Positions 53,097 to 62,434 of a stretch of 64,000 bases of DNA are shown piece by piece. Under the pieces are notes generated by a model. The model was not told the origin of the DNA. It made no database searches and saw only the letters and a list, made by a program, of their open reading frames with translations. Source of the stretch: Mycobacterium sp. SM1 (GTDB lineage: Bacteria; Actinomycetota; Actinomycetes; Mycobacteriales; Mycobacteriaceae); the NCBI RefSeq assembly GCF_018361265.1, contig NZ_JAFLNH010000002.1:124001-188000 (forward strand). Reading direction: 5' to 3'. Positions within the stretch are counted from its first letter, which is position 1, and every line of letters starts with the position of its first letter. The position numbers were made by a program, and so were the translations under genes.

Positions 53097-53792
53097 CTAT
53101 TGCCCGAACTCGGCGGCCATTGCGTCGATGCCGACGCGGATGCTCGTCAGCGCTTCGGCGCGTGTCCGCAACTTGGTGGCGGCATGCGCGTGCCGGTTGA
53201 GCGTGGCAAATTCGCGGGCGGCTTCCTCGGCGCGCCTGAGCACCATCTCCGGTAGCACGATTTCATCCAGAAAGCCCGCGGCGATCGCGGTTTCACCAAA
53301 GAATGTCTTGGCCAGCCCGGCCGCCTGCTGGTACGCCGACGGCGTCAACCGCAGTTTCATGATCTCCAGAGCCGGGGACGGGATGGTCATGCCGATCGCC
53401 ACTTCGTTGGCCTGGATGTTGTAGGCGGGAGCGGCAATGCGATGGTCACCGCTGGCGAGCAGGAACGCCCCCATCGCGATGGCATGACCGGTGCAGGCCA
53501 TCACCACCGGCTTGGGGCACGCCAGTAGGCGGTGTACCAGCTCGAAGCCGCCCTTGAGCATGTCGATCGCGGGCTGCGCCTCGCCGGACGTCAGGATCTT
53601 CAGGTCGAACCCGCCGCTGAACACTCGGTGATTGCCGGCGATCACGATCGCCCCGACGTCGTCGTGCTCGGCGCTGTCCAGTGCCGCGTTGATGGCCCGC
53701 TGCATGTCCGGGCCCAACACGTTGACCTTGCCGTCGTCCATCGTGATCACCGCAACGGACTCGTCACGGCGGTAGGTGACCGGGCCGCTCAC
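53097..53792 (-). CDS. echA3: Enoyl-CoA hydratase/isomerase family protein EchA3
   Basis: A 231-residue crotonase-fold protein, the same length as Rv0632c, with conserved surroundings. The oxyanion-hole segments are GNHRVFSGGFDLKIL (near residues 53-67) and KPVVMACTGHAIAMGAFLLAS (near 93-113). The usual catalytic glutamates are not obvious at the expected places (NEVAIGM replaces the second), so classical hydratase activity is uncertain. It lies 5 bases downstream of the Rv0633c-like gene on the same strand. Confidence 0.88.
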   Translation of the reverse strand: MSGPVTYRRDESVAVITMDDGKVNVLGPDMQRAINAALDSAEHDDVGAIVIAGNHRVFSGGFDLKILTSGEAQPAIDMLKGGFELVHRLLACPKPVVMACTGHAIAMGAFLLASGDHRIAAPAYNIQANEVAIGMTIPSPALEIMKLRLTPSAYQQAAGLAKTFFGETAIAAGFLDEIVLPEMVLRRAEEAAREFATLNRHAHAATKLRTRAEALTSIRVGIDAMAAEFGQ

Positions 53793-53797
53793 GTTTC

Positions 53798-54631
53798 TCA
53801 GATCCGCTCGCTGTGGTGCTTGCCGAGCCCGTTTTTGGCGTCACCCCAACGCAGGCTGACGTCGGTGGGCTCGTCGACCTGGCGGGCGCGCCACCTGTCC
53901 TGGGTTTCGCGCACCGCGGTGTTGATTCGCTCGATCTCGCTGCGAAATACCTCGGGTCGAGTTTCCTTGCTGGCGTAATGGAAGTAGGTCAACAGGCCGC
54001 GCAGCAGCTCCAGCTTCTGCTTTTCCCGCTTGGCCAGATCATGGTTGGCCATCAACTCCACCCGCTGAACCGGCGGCAGCGTATTCCAGTCCAGCACCAC
54101 GTCGGTGTGCAGCGGGCGCGGTTCGCGCCGCCAAACCCGCCATCCACGTGACCGCTCGGGGCGGTCGTAGTAGGTCACGGTCCCGGTGAAACGGGACTCG
54201 ATGGCCTCCCCGAGCTGGGCACGATCGAGCGCCGAATCCCACACCATCCGCCACTCCTGCCCGGGCGCCAGCAACGGTAGCTCTGTGGGCAGCCCCAACT
54301 CGACGACATCGGCGTAGCCGTCGGAGGCCTGCTCGTATGCGGCGACGGTCGGGGGATTCGTAAACGCGAACTTGACGTGGTAGGCCGCGGTTTTGCCGAA
54401 GTTCTTCACCACGAGCTCGATCACGTGCCAGTCGGCGGCGTGCGGCTCCATGAACATGCTCACGTAGGGCCGGATCTGGTCGGTCGTCAGCTGACGGTTG
54501 CGCTGAATCTGCCTGTTGGCGTATACCAGCGCGACCGCGCCGAGGGCAAGCGCGGCCCACGCCCCCCACGCCAGCCAGGTGGCCGATCCGGCCTGGGCCA
54601 CGGCGTGCCAACGGTCCTGGATCCACCCCAT
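53798..54631 (-). CDS. Single-pass membrane protein (Rv0633c-like), unknown function
   Basis: A 277-residue protein. After MGWIQDRWHAVAQAGSA, one hydrophobic helix WLAWGAWAALALGAVALVYA (about 19-38) would place the rest in the cytosol or outside; orientation is not clear. The body has IRPYVSMFMEPHAADWHVIELVVKNFGKTAAYHV (residues 52-85), a beta-sandwich-like pattern seen in many small membrane-anchored proteins. The C-terminal 80 residues are charged and helical. ATG 54631 gives a length near that recalled for Rv0633c (279). Confidence 0.75.
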   Translation of the reverse strand: MGWIQDRWHAVAQAGSATWLAWGAWAALALGAVALVYANRQIQRNRQLTTDQIRPYVSMFMEPHAADWHVIELVVKNFGKTAAYHVKFAFTNPPTVAAYEQASDGYADVVELGLPTELPLLAPGQEWRMVWDSALDRAQLGEAIESRFTGTVTYYDRPERSRGWRVWRREPRPLHTDVVLDWNTLPPVQRVELMANHDLAKREKQKLELLRGLLTYFHYASKETRPEVFRSEIERINTAVRETQDRWRARQVDEPTDVSLRWGDAKNGLGKHHSERI

Positions 54632-54743
54632 CGGTTGCACCTTCCGCTTATACCACACCGCCGGCGACCATCGGCGAGCGAGAATTCGCTGATGGCCTCC
54701 CCTGCGGGCGCGCGAGCCTTCGCTGGCCAGGGAATCAGCGTCC

Positions 54744-55487
54744 TCAGCCGCGCATCAACATTCGCCACTGATCGAGATTCGCAGCACGGTAGACGTAGTT
54801 GCGCCGTTTGACCTCGGAGAGCGGGGCGGCGGGATCGGCCGAGTACCAATGCCCCGGATACACCGTTGGATCACCGGGAAGCCGCTTGAGCTGTTGCAGG
54901 CTGCGGTACATCTCATCGGAGTCACCGCCGGGAAAGTCGGTGCGCCCGCAACCCTCCAGGAACAACGTGTCACCTGCGATCAGCCTGCCGTCGAGCAGGA
55001 AGCATTGGCTGCCGGGTGTGTGACCCGGGGTGTGCAGCAGCTCGATCTCGATATCACCGACGGCGACCTTGTCGTGGTGCTCATGGGTGGTCAAGTCGCT
55101 CATGGCAACCCCGGTAACCCGCGAAACCCACAGCGCTTCATGGCTGTTGACATGCACGGGTACGCTGGTGCGCTCCAGTAGCTCGGCCAGGCCTTTCAGC
55201 TGGAAACCCAGCATCGAACCGCCCACATGGTCGGGGTGGTGATGGGTAACCAGCACCCCGGTCAGGCGCATCTCGTCGGCTTCGAGCGCGTCGGCCAGCT
55301 CCCCGGCGGCATACGCCGGGTCGACCACGACGGCTTCGCCGGTCTGGTGATCCCCGATCAGGTAGGCGAAGTTGCGCATCTGCATCGCCAGCGCGTCACC
55401 GACGGCGAAATCGCGCCCGGATAGCAGTTGCCGGAAATAAAGCCGCCCCACCCCATCAGCGTAAGATACGGCCGCCCGCTCGGCCAT
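54744..55487 (-). CDS. Metallo-beta-lactamase-fold hydrolase (glyoxalase II-like, Rv0634c)
   Basis: A 247-residue hydrolase. The metal site THHHPDHVGG is at 81-90, with further ligands in LLHTPGHTPGSQCF and LIAGDTLFLEGCGRTDFPGG, and the last His in YPGHWYSAD. It resembles glyoxalase II/persulfide dioxygenase-type thioester hydrolases; the exact substrate is not settled. ATG 55487 is used; GTG 55451 (VGRLYFRQLLSG) would give 235 residues, closer to Rv0634c (237). Confidence 0.85.
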   Translation of the reverse strand: MAERAAVSYADGVGRLYFRQLLSGRDFAVGDALAMQMRNFAYLIGDHQTGEAVVVDPAYAAGELADALEADEMRLTGVLVTHHHPDHVGGSMLGFQLKGLAELLERTSVPVHVNSHEALWVSRVTGVAMSDLTTHEHHDKVAVGDIEIELLHTPGHTPGSQCFLLDGRLIAGDTLFLEGCGRTDFPGGDSDEMYRSLQQLKRLPGDPTVYPGHWYSADPAAPLSEVKRRNYVYRAANLDQWRMLMRG

Positions 55488-55513
55488 GACGCGGCCCGCG
55501 CTCGGCGGGGTGA

Positions 55514-55543
55514 GGCGGCAGTAGCAAGGGCGGCAGTAGCAAG
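55514..55543. repeat. Perfect 15-bp tandem duplication
   Basis: GGCGGCAGTAGCAAG occurs twice head to tail, 43 bases before the start of the antitoxin-like gene at 55586 and between two divergent genes. It overlaps where a -35 region would lie. Confidence 0.85.
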
Positions 55544-55585
55544 GTTTGCCTCACGGGCGGCTTCGCGGTTGGGTATCGTTAGCCC

Positions 55586-55801
55586 ATGGCGCAGCGGAAG
55601 GTTGAAATCGAGATCGACGAAGAGCTCGTCGACGAGGTAATTCGCCGATACCACCTGCACGGCGCGCGGGAAGCTGTCAATCTCGCGCTGCGAAGCCTCG
55701 TCCACGGCCCCGACACCCCGGGTTCTTCGCTGGATGAGGAAGTAGATGAATTCAGCAACCTGGACGCCCTGCGTCCGAAGCGGTCCTCCGACACCGCCTA
55801 A
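55586..55801 (+). CDS. VapB-type antitoxin-like protein (Rv0634A-like)
   Basis: A 71-residue protein whose first 45 residues have the VapB ribbon-helix-helix pattern of mycobacteria (KVEIEIDEELVDEVIRRYHL, then GAREAVNLALRSLV). The tail is acidic. No VapC toxin gene follows; the tRNA-Thr gene is next, so it is an orphan, as recalled for Rv0634A. TATCGT 10 bases before the ATG could be a -10 element giving a near-leaderless mRNA. Confidence 0.8.
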   Translation: MAQRKVEIEIDEELVDEVIRRYHLHGAREAVNLALRSLVHGPDTPGSSLDEEVDEFSNLDALRPKRSSDTA

Positions 55802-55932
55802 TCCAGCGCCGCCTACTCCCGCTCGCCCGGGTGGGTGACGGCGGCGCCACTCGCGTAGTTTGGTGGCGTTACCGGCGAGGCTGTACCCTCTTGTAGGCCC
55901 GCAGCGTGAGTCGGCCGGTCGCGACGGGTGAC

Positions 55933-56005
55933 GCCCCCTTAGCTCAGTCGGCAGAGCGTTTCCATGGTAAGGAAAAGGTCAACGGTTCGATTCCGTTAGG
56001 GGGCT
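55933..56005 (+). tRNA. thrT: tRNA-Thr (GGT)
   Basis: A 73-nt cloverleaf. Acceptor GCCCCCT pairs with AGGGGGC and the discriminator is T. Anticodon stem TTTCC/GGAAA with loop ATGGTAA gives anticodon GGT. The T arm contains GGTTCGATTCC. CCA is not encoded. Confidence 0.93.
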
Positions 56006-56057
56006 CGGCGGACACCGAGCAGGCTGGCGGCCCAGAACCGAAGGCATGTGGTCCCGT

Positions 56058-56134
<77 letters not shown>

Positions 56135-56174
56135 GGCAAGTCGTCAGCTGCGAAAGAGGACAAAGGGGACTGAT

Positions 56175-56342
56175 ATGGCCTCCAAGACCGATGTGCGCCC
56201 GAAGATCACCTTGGCGTGCGAGGTGTGCAAGCACCGCAACTACATCACCAAGAAGAATCGCCGCAACGACCCCGACCGGCTGGAGCTGAAGAAGTTCTGC
56301 CCGAACTGCGGTAAGCACCAGCCCCACCGCGAAACCCGGTAG
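56175..56342 (+). CDS. rpmG: 50S ribosomal protein L33 (Rv0634B-like)
   Basis: A 55-residue L33 with the zinc-binding form: [14 protein letters not shown] near residue 17 and [10 protein letters not shown] near residue 41. It starts [14 protein letters not shown] at ATG 56175 with AAAGGGG about 8 bases upstream. It lies 40 bases behind tRNA-Met and is probably cotranscribed with the two tRNAs and hadABC. Confidence 0.95.
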   Translation: MASKTDVRPKITLACEVCKHRNYITKKNRRNDPDRLELKKFCPNCGKHQPHRETR

Positions 56343-56387
56343 CGCCTACCCGTGGGCAGTTGCCGAGATCCGGTAGGTTCTACAGCC

Positions 56388-56867
56388 GTGTCACTGAACG
56401 AAAGCATCGTCGGGAGGCATTACCGCTATCCCGACCACTACGAGGTGGAGCGGGAGAAGATCCGCGAGTACGCGACGGCCGTCAAGAACGACGACCCCGC
56501 ATTTTTCGAGGAGAAGGCCGCCGCCGAGCTCGGCTATCGCGGGCTGGTGGCGCCGCTGACGTTCATCTCGGTGTTCGGTTACCAGGCCCAGTCGGCGTTC
56601 TTCGAGAACGCGAACATCGCGATCCACGAGGCCCAGATCGTCCAGGTCGATCAGGTGCTCAAGTATCTCAAGCCGATCCAGGTGGGCGACAAGCTGTACT
56701 GCGACGTCTACGTGGATTCGGTGCGCAAGGCGCACGGCGCCGACATCATCGTCACCAAGAACATCTGCACCAACGACGCGGGAGAGCTTGTGATGGAGAC
56801 CTACACGACCCTGGCGGGACGTGCCGGCGACGAAGGAGAAGAGGGTTTCAGCGATGCCACGGCGTGA
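56388..56867 (+). CDS. hadA: (3R)-hydroxyacyl-ACP dehydratase subunit HadA
   Basis: Substrate-binding subunit of the FAS-II dehydratase HadAB, which removes water from 3-hydroxyacyl-AcpM during mycolic acid chain elongation. A 159-residue hot-dog protein: IVGRHYRYPDHYEVEREKIREYA, ELGYRGLVAPLTFISVFGYQAQ, and VTKNICTNDAGELVMETYTTLAGR. GTG 56388 gives the M. tuberculosis-like start and length (158). The helix-lining cysteines linked to thiacetazone resistance in M. tuberculosis HadA are not all kept, but this was not aligned. It is followed by hadB with a 14-base overlap. Confidence 0.93.
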   Translation: MSLNESIVGRHYRYPDHYEVEREKIREYATAVKNDDPAFFEEKAAAELGYRGLVAPLTFISVFGYQAQSAFFENANIAIHEAQIVQVDQVLKYLKPIQVGDKLYCDVYVDSVRKAHGADIIVTKNICTNDAGELVMETYTTLAGRAGDEGEEGFSDATA

Positions 56868-57282
56868 GTTCAGCTCGGTGAAGGTGGGTGACCGGCTTCC
56901 CGAGCGGGTGTATCCGTTGACCCGCCAGGATCTGGTCAACTACGCCGGGGTGTCCGGCGACCTCAACCCGATCCACTGGGACGACGAGATCGCCAAGATG
57001 GTCGGCCTGGACACCGCGATCGCGCACGGGATGCTGACCATGGGCATCGGCGGCGGCTACGTCACCTCCTGGGTCGGCGACCCGGGGGCGGTGACCGAGT
57101 ACAACGTGCGGTTCACCTCGGTGGTGCCGGTGCCCAACGACGGCAAGGGCGCCGAGATCACCTTCAACGGCCGGATCAAGTCGGTTGACCCCGAGACCAA
57201 GTCGGTGACGATTGCCCTCACCGCGACCACCGGCGGCAAGAAGATCTTCGGGCGGGCGATCGCGTCGGCGAAGCTGGCGTAG
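56854..57282 (+). CDS. hadB: (3R)-hydroxyacyl-ACP dehydratase subunit HadB
   Basis: Catalytic subunit shared by HadAB and HadBC. It has 142 residues, as in M. tuberculosis. A MaoC-type hot-dog fold with the catalytic pair Asp36 and His41 in GDLNPIHWDDE, AIAHGMLTMGIGGGYVTSW, and the end KKIFGRAIASAKLA, nearly the same as the M. tuberculosis protein. ATG 56854 is preferred over upstream in-frame codons inside hadA. hadC starts 2 bases after its stop. Confidence 0.96.
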   Translation: MPRREFSSVKVGDRLPERVYPLTRQDLVNYAGVSGDLNPIHWDDEIAKMVGLDTAIAHGMLTMGIGGGYVTSWVGDPGAVTEYNVRFTSVVPVPNDGKGAEITFNGRIKSVDPETKSVTIALTATTGGKKIFGRAIASAKLA

Positions 57283-57284
57283 GC

Positions 57285-57785
57285 ATGGCGATCAAAACCG
57301 ACATCCGGGGGATGGTCTGGACGTATCCGGACACTTACGTGGTGGGCCGAGAGAAGATCCGGGAGTTCACCAAGGCGATCAAGGCCGACGACCCGGCCTG
57401 CCTGGACGACAAGGCGGCCGCCGAACTCGGGTATGACGGCCTCGTCGCGCCCCTGACGTTCACCACGATCTTTGCGAAGCTGGTGCAGGCGGACTTCTTC
57501 CGGCACGTCGACACCGGCTACGAGACGATGCAGATCGTCCAGGTCGACCAGCGGTTCATCTTCCACAAACCGATCGTTGCCGGTGAGGTGTTGCACGCCC
57601 GGATGGAGATCCAGTCCGTCGACGAGCGGTTCGGCGCCGACATCGTCGTCACCAAGAACATCTGCACCAACGACGCCGGCGAGGTGGTGCTGGAGGCCTA
57701 TACGACGATGATGGGCCATGAGGCCACCGACTCGGTCCAGCTCAGGTGGGACATGGAATCCGGCCAGGTCGTCAGAACCGCGTGA
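57285..57785 (+). CDS. hadC: (3R)-hydroxyacyl-ACP dehydratase subunit HadC
   Basis: Partner of HadB for later, longer-chain elongation rounds. It has 166 residues, the M. tuberculosis length. It looks like a HadA paralogue: GMVWTYPDTYVVGREKIREF, ELGYDGLVAPLTFTTIFAKL, VTKNICTNDAGEVVLEAYTTM. Its direct link to hadB (2-base gap) shows one operon. Confidence 0.94.
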   Translation: MAIKTDIRGMVWTYPDTYVVGREKIREFTKAIKADDPACLDDKAAAELGYDGLVAPLTFTTIFAKLVQADFFRHVDTGYETMQIVQVDQRFIFHKPIVAGEVLHARMEIQSVDERFGADIVVTKNICTNDAGEVVLEAYTTMMGHEATDSVQLRWDMESGQVVRTA

Positions 57786-57807
57786 TCAGCACGTGATTGG
57801 TACGTGA

Positions 57808-57837
57808 TTAGTAACCACATCTGCGCCGATGTACACT
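57808..57837 (+). promoter_or_regulatory. Possible promoter for tRNA-Trp and secE-nusG
   Basis: TTAGTA, an 18-base spacer and TACACT resemble a housekeeping promoter about 100 bases before tRNA-Trp. CGTGAT recurs three times just upstream (57781, 57792, 57803). Assigned by eye only. Confidence 0.35.
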
Positions 57838-57938
57838 CGGACCCCGGGGTTTTCCCGCTACCTGCGCGCTGCCCGTGATTGCCGGACGGGGAGCGCGCGC
57901 GTCATGTAAAGCCCCGCAGGTTGGCCCGCCAACCGTGA

Positions 57939-58011
<73 letters not shown>

Positions 58012-58135
58012 CTGACGGCTAACACCCGGTGGCGATGCGGGCCGAGTCGGCCCGGGAGCGGCCGGAGCGTAAGGATTCGTGCAAAGGTGGACACTGGAGG
58101 GTGACCGCTAGACGAGGCGAACGAAGGAGCATGCG

Positions 58136-58570
58136 GTGAGCGACGAGCGCGACGGTGCCGACGCCGCCCGCGACGGCAGCACGGGGGATATCCGCGAAGG
58201 CGGTCAGACGGCTGTGGTGACGCGGCCGCAGCGGCCCACTGGTAAGCGGTCCCGACAGCGGATCGGGGCAGCTGGCGCCGACGGCCCGGGACCGTCCACG
58301 GCGATCGACGTGTCCAAGAACGGTGCCGGCACCACGACCAAGACGGCCGAGAAGGCTAAAAAACCAGCGCGCCCGTCGGTTAACCCGATAGCCTTCGTCT
58401 ACAACTACCTCAGCCAGGTCGTTGCCGAGATGCGCAAGGTGATCTGGCCTAACCGCAAGCAGATGATCACGTACACCTCGGTGGTCCTGGTGTTCCTGGC
58501 GTTCATGGTGGCGTTGATCGGCTTGGCGGATTTTGGCCTCGCCAAGCTGGTGATGCTGGTGTTTGGATGA
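58136..58570 (+). CDS. secE: Preprotein translocase subunit SecE
   Basis: Clamp subunit of the SecYEG channel. A 144-residue protein: about 80 residues of charged, Gly/Ala/Thr-rich N-terminal extension usual in actinobacteria, then [20 protein letters not shown], the SecE amphipathic helix, and one membrane helix ([21 protein letters not shown]). The start is GTG 58136. nusG follows after 32 bases. Confidence 0.95.
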   Translation: MSDERDGADAARDGSTGDIREGGQTAVVTRPQRPTGKRSRQRIGAAGADGPGPSTAIDVSKNGAGTTTKTAEKAKKPARPSVNPIAFVYNYLSQVVAEMRKVIWPNRKQMITYTSVVLVFLAFMVALIGLADFGLAKLVMLVFG

Positions 58571-58587
58571 GGCGCGCAGGGCTATAG

Positions 58588-59352
<765 letters not shown>

Positions 59353-59431
59353 TCAGGTACGCCGTGCGCCGGCTCGTCGGCGCCTCGGCACTCAGACACG
59401 GCACTCAGACACGGAAGGAACACCACCCCCG

Positions 59432-59869
59432 ATGCCCCCGAAGAAAAAGAAGAAGGTCGTTGGGCTGATCAAGCTGCAGATCGAGGCGGGTCAGGCCAAC
59501 CCGGCGCCGCCGGTCGGCCCCGCGCTCGGCCAGCACGGCGTCAATATCATGGAGTTTTGCAAGGCGTATAACGCCGCAACCGAAAACCAGCGCGGCAATG
59601 TCATCCCGGTGGAGATCACCGTATACGAAGACCGTAGCTTCACCTTTGCGCTCAAGACGCCGCCCGCCGCTAAGCTGCTGCTTAAGGCCGCGGGTGTGCC
59701 CAAGGGGGCGGCCGATCCGCACCGGACCAAGGTCGCCACGGTCAGCTGGGATCAGGTCCGCGAGATCGCCCAGACCAAAATGGCCGACCTCAACGCCAAC
59801 GACATCGACGCCGCCGCCAAGACGATCGCCGGTACGGCCCGGTCCATGGGCATTGCCGTCACGTCGTGA
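59432..59869 (+). CDS. rplK: 50S ribosomal protein L11
   Basis: A 145-residue L11: N-terminal [20 protein letters not shown], then the RNA-binding C-terminal domain with [14 protein letters not shown] and [28 protein letters not shown] 59432 follows AAGGAA. A run of five lysines near the start is normal for actinobacteria. Confidence 0.96.
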   Translation: MPPKKKKKVVGLIKLQIEAGQANPAPPVGPALGQHGVNIMEFCKAYNAATENQRGNVIPVEITVYEDRSFTFALKTPPAAKLLLKAAGVPKGAADPHRTKVATVSWDQVREIAQTKMADLNANDIDAAAKTIAGTARSMGIAVTS

Positions 59870-59954
59870 GCCTAGTTAGCCCCGACAAGTCAAACCCGTG
59901 GGAGGGCCAGCTTCGGCCCGCGCCGTAACCACAACCAACGCAGATTGGAAGCAG

Positions 59955-60662
59955 ATGAGCAAGCACAGCAAGGCATACCGGGCAGCCGCCGAAAAAGTGG
60001 ACCGCACAAAGCTATACACCCCCCTGGAAGCGGCCAGGCTGGCCAAAGAGACGTCGTCGAAGAACCAAGACGCGACCGTGGAAGTGGCCGTCCGGCTTGG
60101 TGTCGATCCGCGCAAGGCTGATCAGATGGTCCGCGGCACGGTCAACCTGCCGCACGGTACCGGCAAGACGGCCCGCGTCGCGGTGTTCGCGGTGGGCGAG
60201 AAGGCCGCCGAGGCCGAGGGCGCCGGGGCCGATGTCGTCGGCAGCGATGACCTGATCGAGAAAATCCAGGGTGGCTGGCTAGAGTTCGACGCCGCCATCG
60301 CGACACCCGACCAGATGGCCAAAGTGGGCCGGGTCGCCCGGGTGCTGGGCCCGCGCGGCCTGATGCCCAACCCCAAGACCGGCACCGTCACCACCGACGT
60401 CGCCAAAGCCGTCGCCGACATCAAGGGCGGCAAGATCAACTTCCGGGTGGACAAGCAGGCCAATCTGCATTTCATCATCGGCAAAGCCTCGTTCGACGAG
60501 AAGCGCCTCGCGGAGAACTACGGCGCTGCGCTCGACGAGATCCTGCGGCTCAAGCCGTCGACGTCGAAGGGGCGTTACTTGAAGAAGGTCACCATGTCCA
60601 CGACGACAGGTCCGGGCATCCCGGTCGACCCGTCGATCACCCGCCACTTCGCGGAGGCCTAG
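59955..60662 (+). CDS. rplA: 50S ribosomal protein L1
   Basis: A 235-residue L1, the M. tuberculosis length. Signs: [59 protein letters not shown] and [14 protein letters not shown] near the end. L1 can repress its own operon by binding mRNA. The TAG stop (60660-60662) lies inside the target duplication of the IS4 element, so the insertion left the coding sequence intact. Confidence 0.97.
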   Translation: MSKHSKAYRAAAEKVDRTKLYTPLEAARLAKETSSKNQDATVEVAVRLGVDPRKADQMVRGTVNLPHGTGKTARVAVFAVGEKAAEAEGAGADVVGSDDLIEKIQGGWLEFDAAIATPDQMAKVGRVARVLGPRGLMPNPKTGTVTTDVAKAVADIKGGKINFRVDKQANLHFIIGKASFDEKRLAENYGAALDEILRLKPSTSKGRYLKKVTMSTTTGPGIPVDPSITRHFAEA

Positions 60663-60665
60663 GGC
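60656..60665. repeat. Target-site duplication of the IS4 element, left copy
   Basis: GGCCTAGGGC, repeated at 62222-62231. It includes the rplA stop codon. The target is nearly palindromic. Confidence 0.88.
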
Positions 60666-62221
60666 CAATGCCGGGTAGTTAAGGTCCGAGGGCTGTTGTC
60701 AACGATTTCGACTCGTGTGTCGCATGTTTGGGTTCGGGGTCGTTGATGATGGCGGTGATGCTGGTGATCGGTGTGCTGCGTTCGGGCCGATAGGGGTCTT
60801 TCTTGTTGTAGCGCGACAGTGGGGATTTGACCTTGCGGACGCTGGTACGTGGTCGCCGGGGTGGGAGCAGGTCAGCGAGCACGGCGCGGCCGATGTGCCC
60901 GACGAGGTCGGTGTCGTTGGTCACGTTGGCGGCGTTGACCAGCAGGTCTTTCGCCGTTTCCAAAGCGGTGGTGAAGCTGGCCCGGTCCGGGTCAGTACCG
61001 GGGCGGGATTCGACCGCACTGACCATGGCACGCCGCAGCGCCTGGTAGACGGTCAGCAGCGCCCACATTTCCTGTTCGAGTCCGGCCGGGTCGGTCGATC
61101 GCAACACGCGGCCGGCGGCCAGAGTGTGCCGCAGCGCCAGGTAGGCGATCTCGTGCTCCCAGCGCTGGTGATAGACGGCGATGAACCGCCGCGCGGGATA
61201 GCGGCGCGGGTCGCACAAGGTGGTGGCCAACCGGTAGGCCGCTGTGTAGCGGGTGCCATCAGCGCAGGTGACGGTGATATCGGCGGTGATGATCCGCACC
61301 GGCAATGTTCCGATGCGCGACAGGTAGGAGCCGTCGTCGAGGCGCGCGAGTACGGGCAGGCGGCGGGTGGCGCACAGCCGGACGAGGAACTGCGCGCCGG
61401 TGCCGGCCAGCTCGGTCAGGAAGGTTTCACCGTCGAATCCGCGGTCGCATAGCACCAGCATCTGTGCGTTGAGCAGGTGCAACAGTCGCCGGGCGTAGTC
61501 GGTCTCGCCGGTGGACGGCGGTCCGAACACCGCCCCCAGCAGCGCCCGGGTACCGGTCTCGACCACGCTCATCAGCCTGATCACCGGATACCCGGTGACC
61601 CCGAGCGAGGCCTTGAGTTTGCCCAGCCAGCAGCGGTTGCGGTCGCTGTCAGCGACCTTGAACGACACGCACCCATCGAACGCGACGGTGCGATAGTGCC
61701 CGAACCGCACGCCTGGGGTGTCCGGTGCGGCCACCGGGCCGGCCAGCACTTCGAATAACGACCGCATCGGTGCGGCGCCAAGGCGGCGACGCAGATCTCG
61801 AAGCGCCTTGTCCGACAACGATCTGCGGCGGCCCGGCAGGGCTGCGGTGAGCTTGGCCCAAACCTTGCGGTAACCCAATCCGGGGAATAGGCACATCGCC
61901 AGCACGAAGTACACCCCCACCCGCGAGGGCAGCACCCGCAGCCGCCGCTGGGTGCTGCCGGTCTCAGCCAGCACCGCGTCCACCAACTCCACCGGGATCT
62001 GCCAGGTCAGCTCGCCCAGATGACCTGGAGCCAAGAGTTCGGCACGACGTACGGATTCGGGCATGGCAGAATTCGGCACCGCGACTCCTCGGTAGCAGAA
62101 TTGGATCTTCGTCGACCGTTCTTCTACCAGGAGTCGCACCCATATCGTTACACAACACGCGCCACATAAGCACCGCGTGTCACCTTGACAGCTCCCGCGA
62201 CGCCTTAACTACCCGGCATTG
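60666..62221 (-). mobile_element. Complete IS4-family insertion sequence
   Basis: The element is 1556 bp. The ends are perfect 19-bp inverted repeats, CAATGCCGGGTAGTTAAGG, and the flanks are a 10-bp direct repeat, normal for IS4. It carries one intact transposase gene pointing back toward rplA. It separates rplA from mmaA4, which are neighbours in M. tuberculosis. Perfect ends and duplications suggest a recent insertion. Confidence 0.93.
60679..62139 (-). CDS. IS4-family transposase
   Basis: A 486-residue DDE transposase. Asp in YRTVAFDGCVSFKVADS, Asp in MLVLCDRGFDGETFL, and the IS4 Y-R-E signature in FIAVYHQRWEHEIAYLALRHTL supply the catalytic site. An N-terminal domain with LPSRVGVYFVLAMCLFPGLGY and a C-terminal basic tail are usual. 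The frame is intact. The start is GTG 62139; a start near VAVPNSAMPESVRR is also possible. Confidence 0.93.
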   Translation of the reverse strand: MRLLVEERSTKIQFCYRGVAVPNSAMPESVRRAELLAPGHLGELTWQIPVELVDAVLAETGSTQRRLRVLPSRVGVYFVLAMCLFPGLGYRKVWAKLTAALPGRRRSLSDKALRDLRRRLGAAPMRSLFEVLAGPVAAPDTPGVRFGHYRTVAFDGCVSFKVADSDRNRCWLGKLKASLGVTGYPVIRLMSVVETGTRALLGAVFGPPSTGETDYARRLLHLLNAQMLVLCDRGFDGETFLTELAGTGAQFLVRLCATRRLPVLARLDDGSYLSRIGTLPVRIITADITVTCADGTRYTAAYRLATTLCDPRRYPARRFIAVYHQRWEHEIAYLALRHTLAAGRVLRSTDPAGLEQEMWALLTVYQALRRAMVSAVESRPGTDPDRASFTTALETAKDLLVNAANVTNDTDLVGHIGRAVLADLLPPRRPRTSVRKVKSPLSRYNKKDPYRPERSTPITSITAIINDPEPKHATHESKSLTTALGP

Positions 62222-62231
62222 GGCCTAGGGC
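62222..62231. repeat. Target-site duplication of the IS4 element, right copy
   Basis: GGCCTAGGGC, identical to 60656-60665, directly after the right inverted repeat. Confidence 0.88.
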
Positions 62232-62434
62232 AGGCCGACGGTTCCCCCGCGAGAGTGCCGCTGTCGACAGACGTTCTTGGGAGACGTGCGGTCGCGTGCC
62301 GTGCGGCGATCACCGCCTGTGGCAGGTAGGGACCGGTCGATCCTTCGGCCAGCTCCAGTTGCTGCAGCCCGCGGGCGATGCGGCCACGATCCCAGCCGCG
62401 ACGGTCCTGCCCGCAGCTCGTCGTCGCAGTGTGC

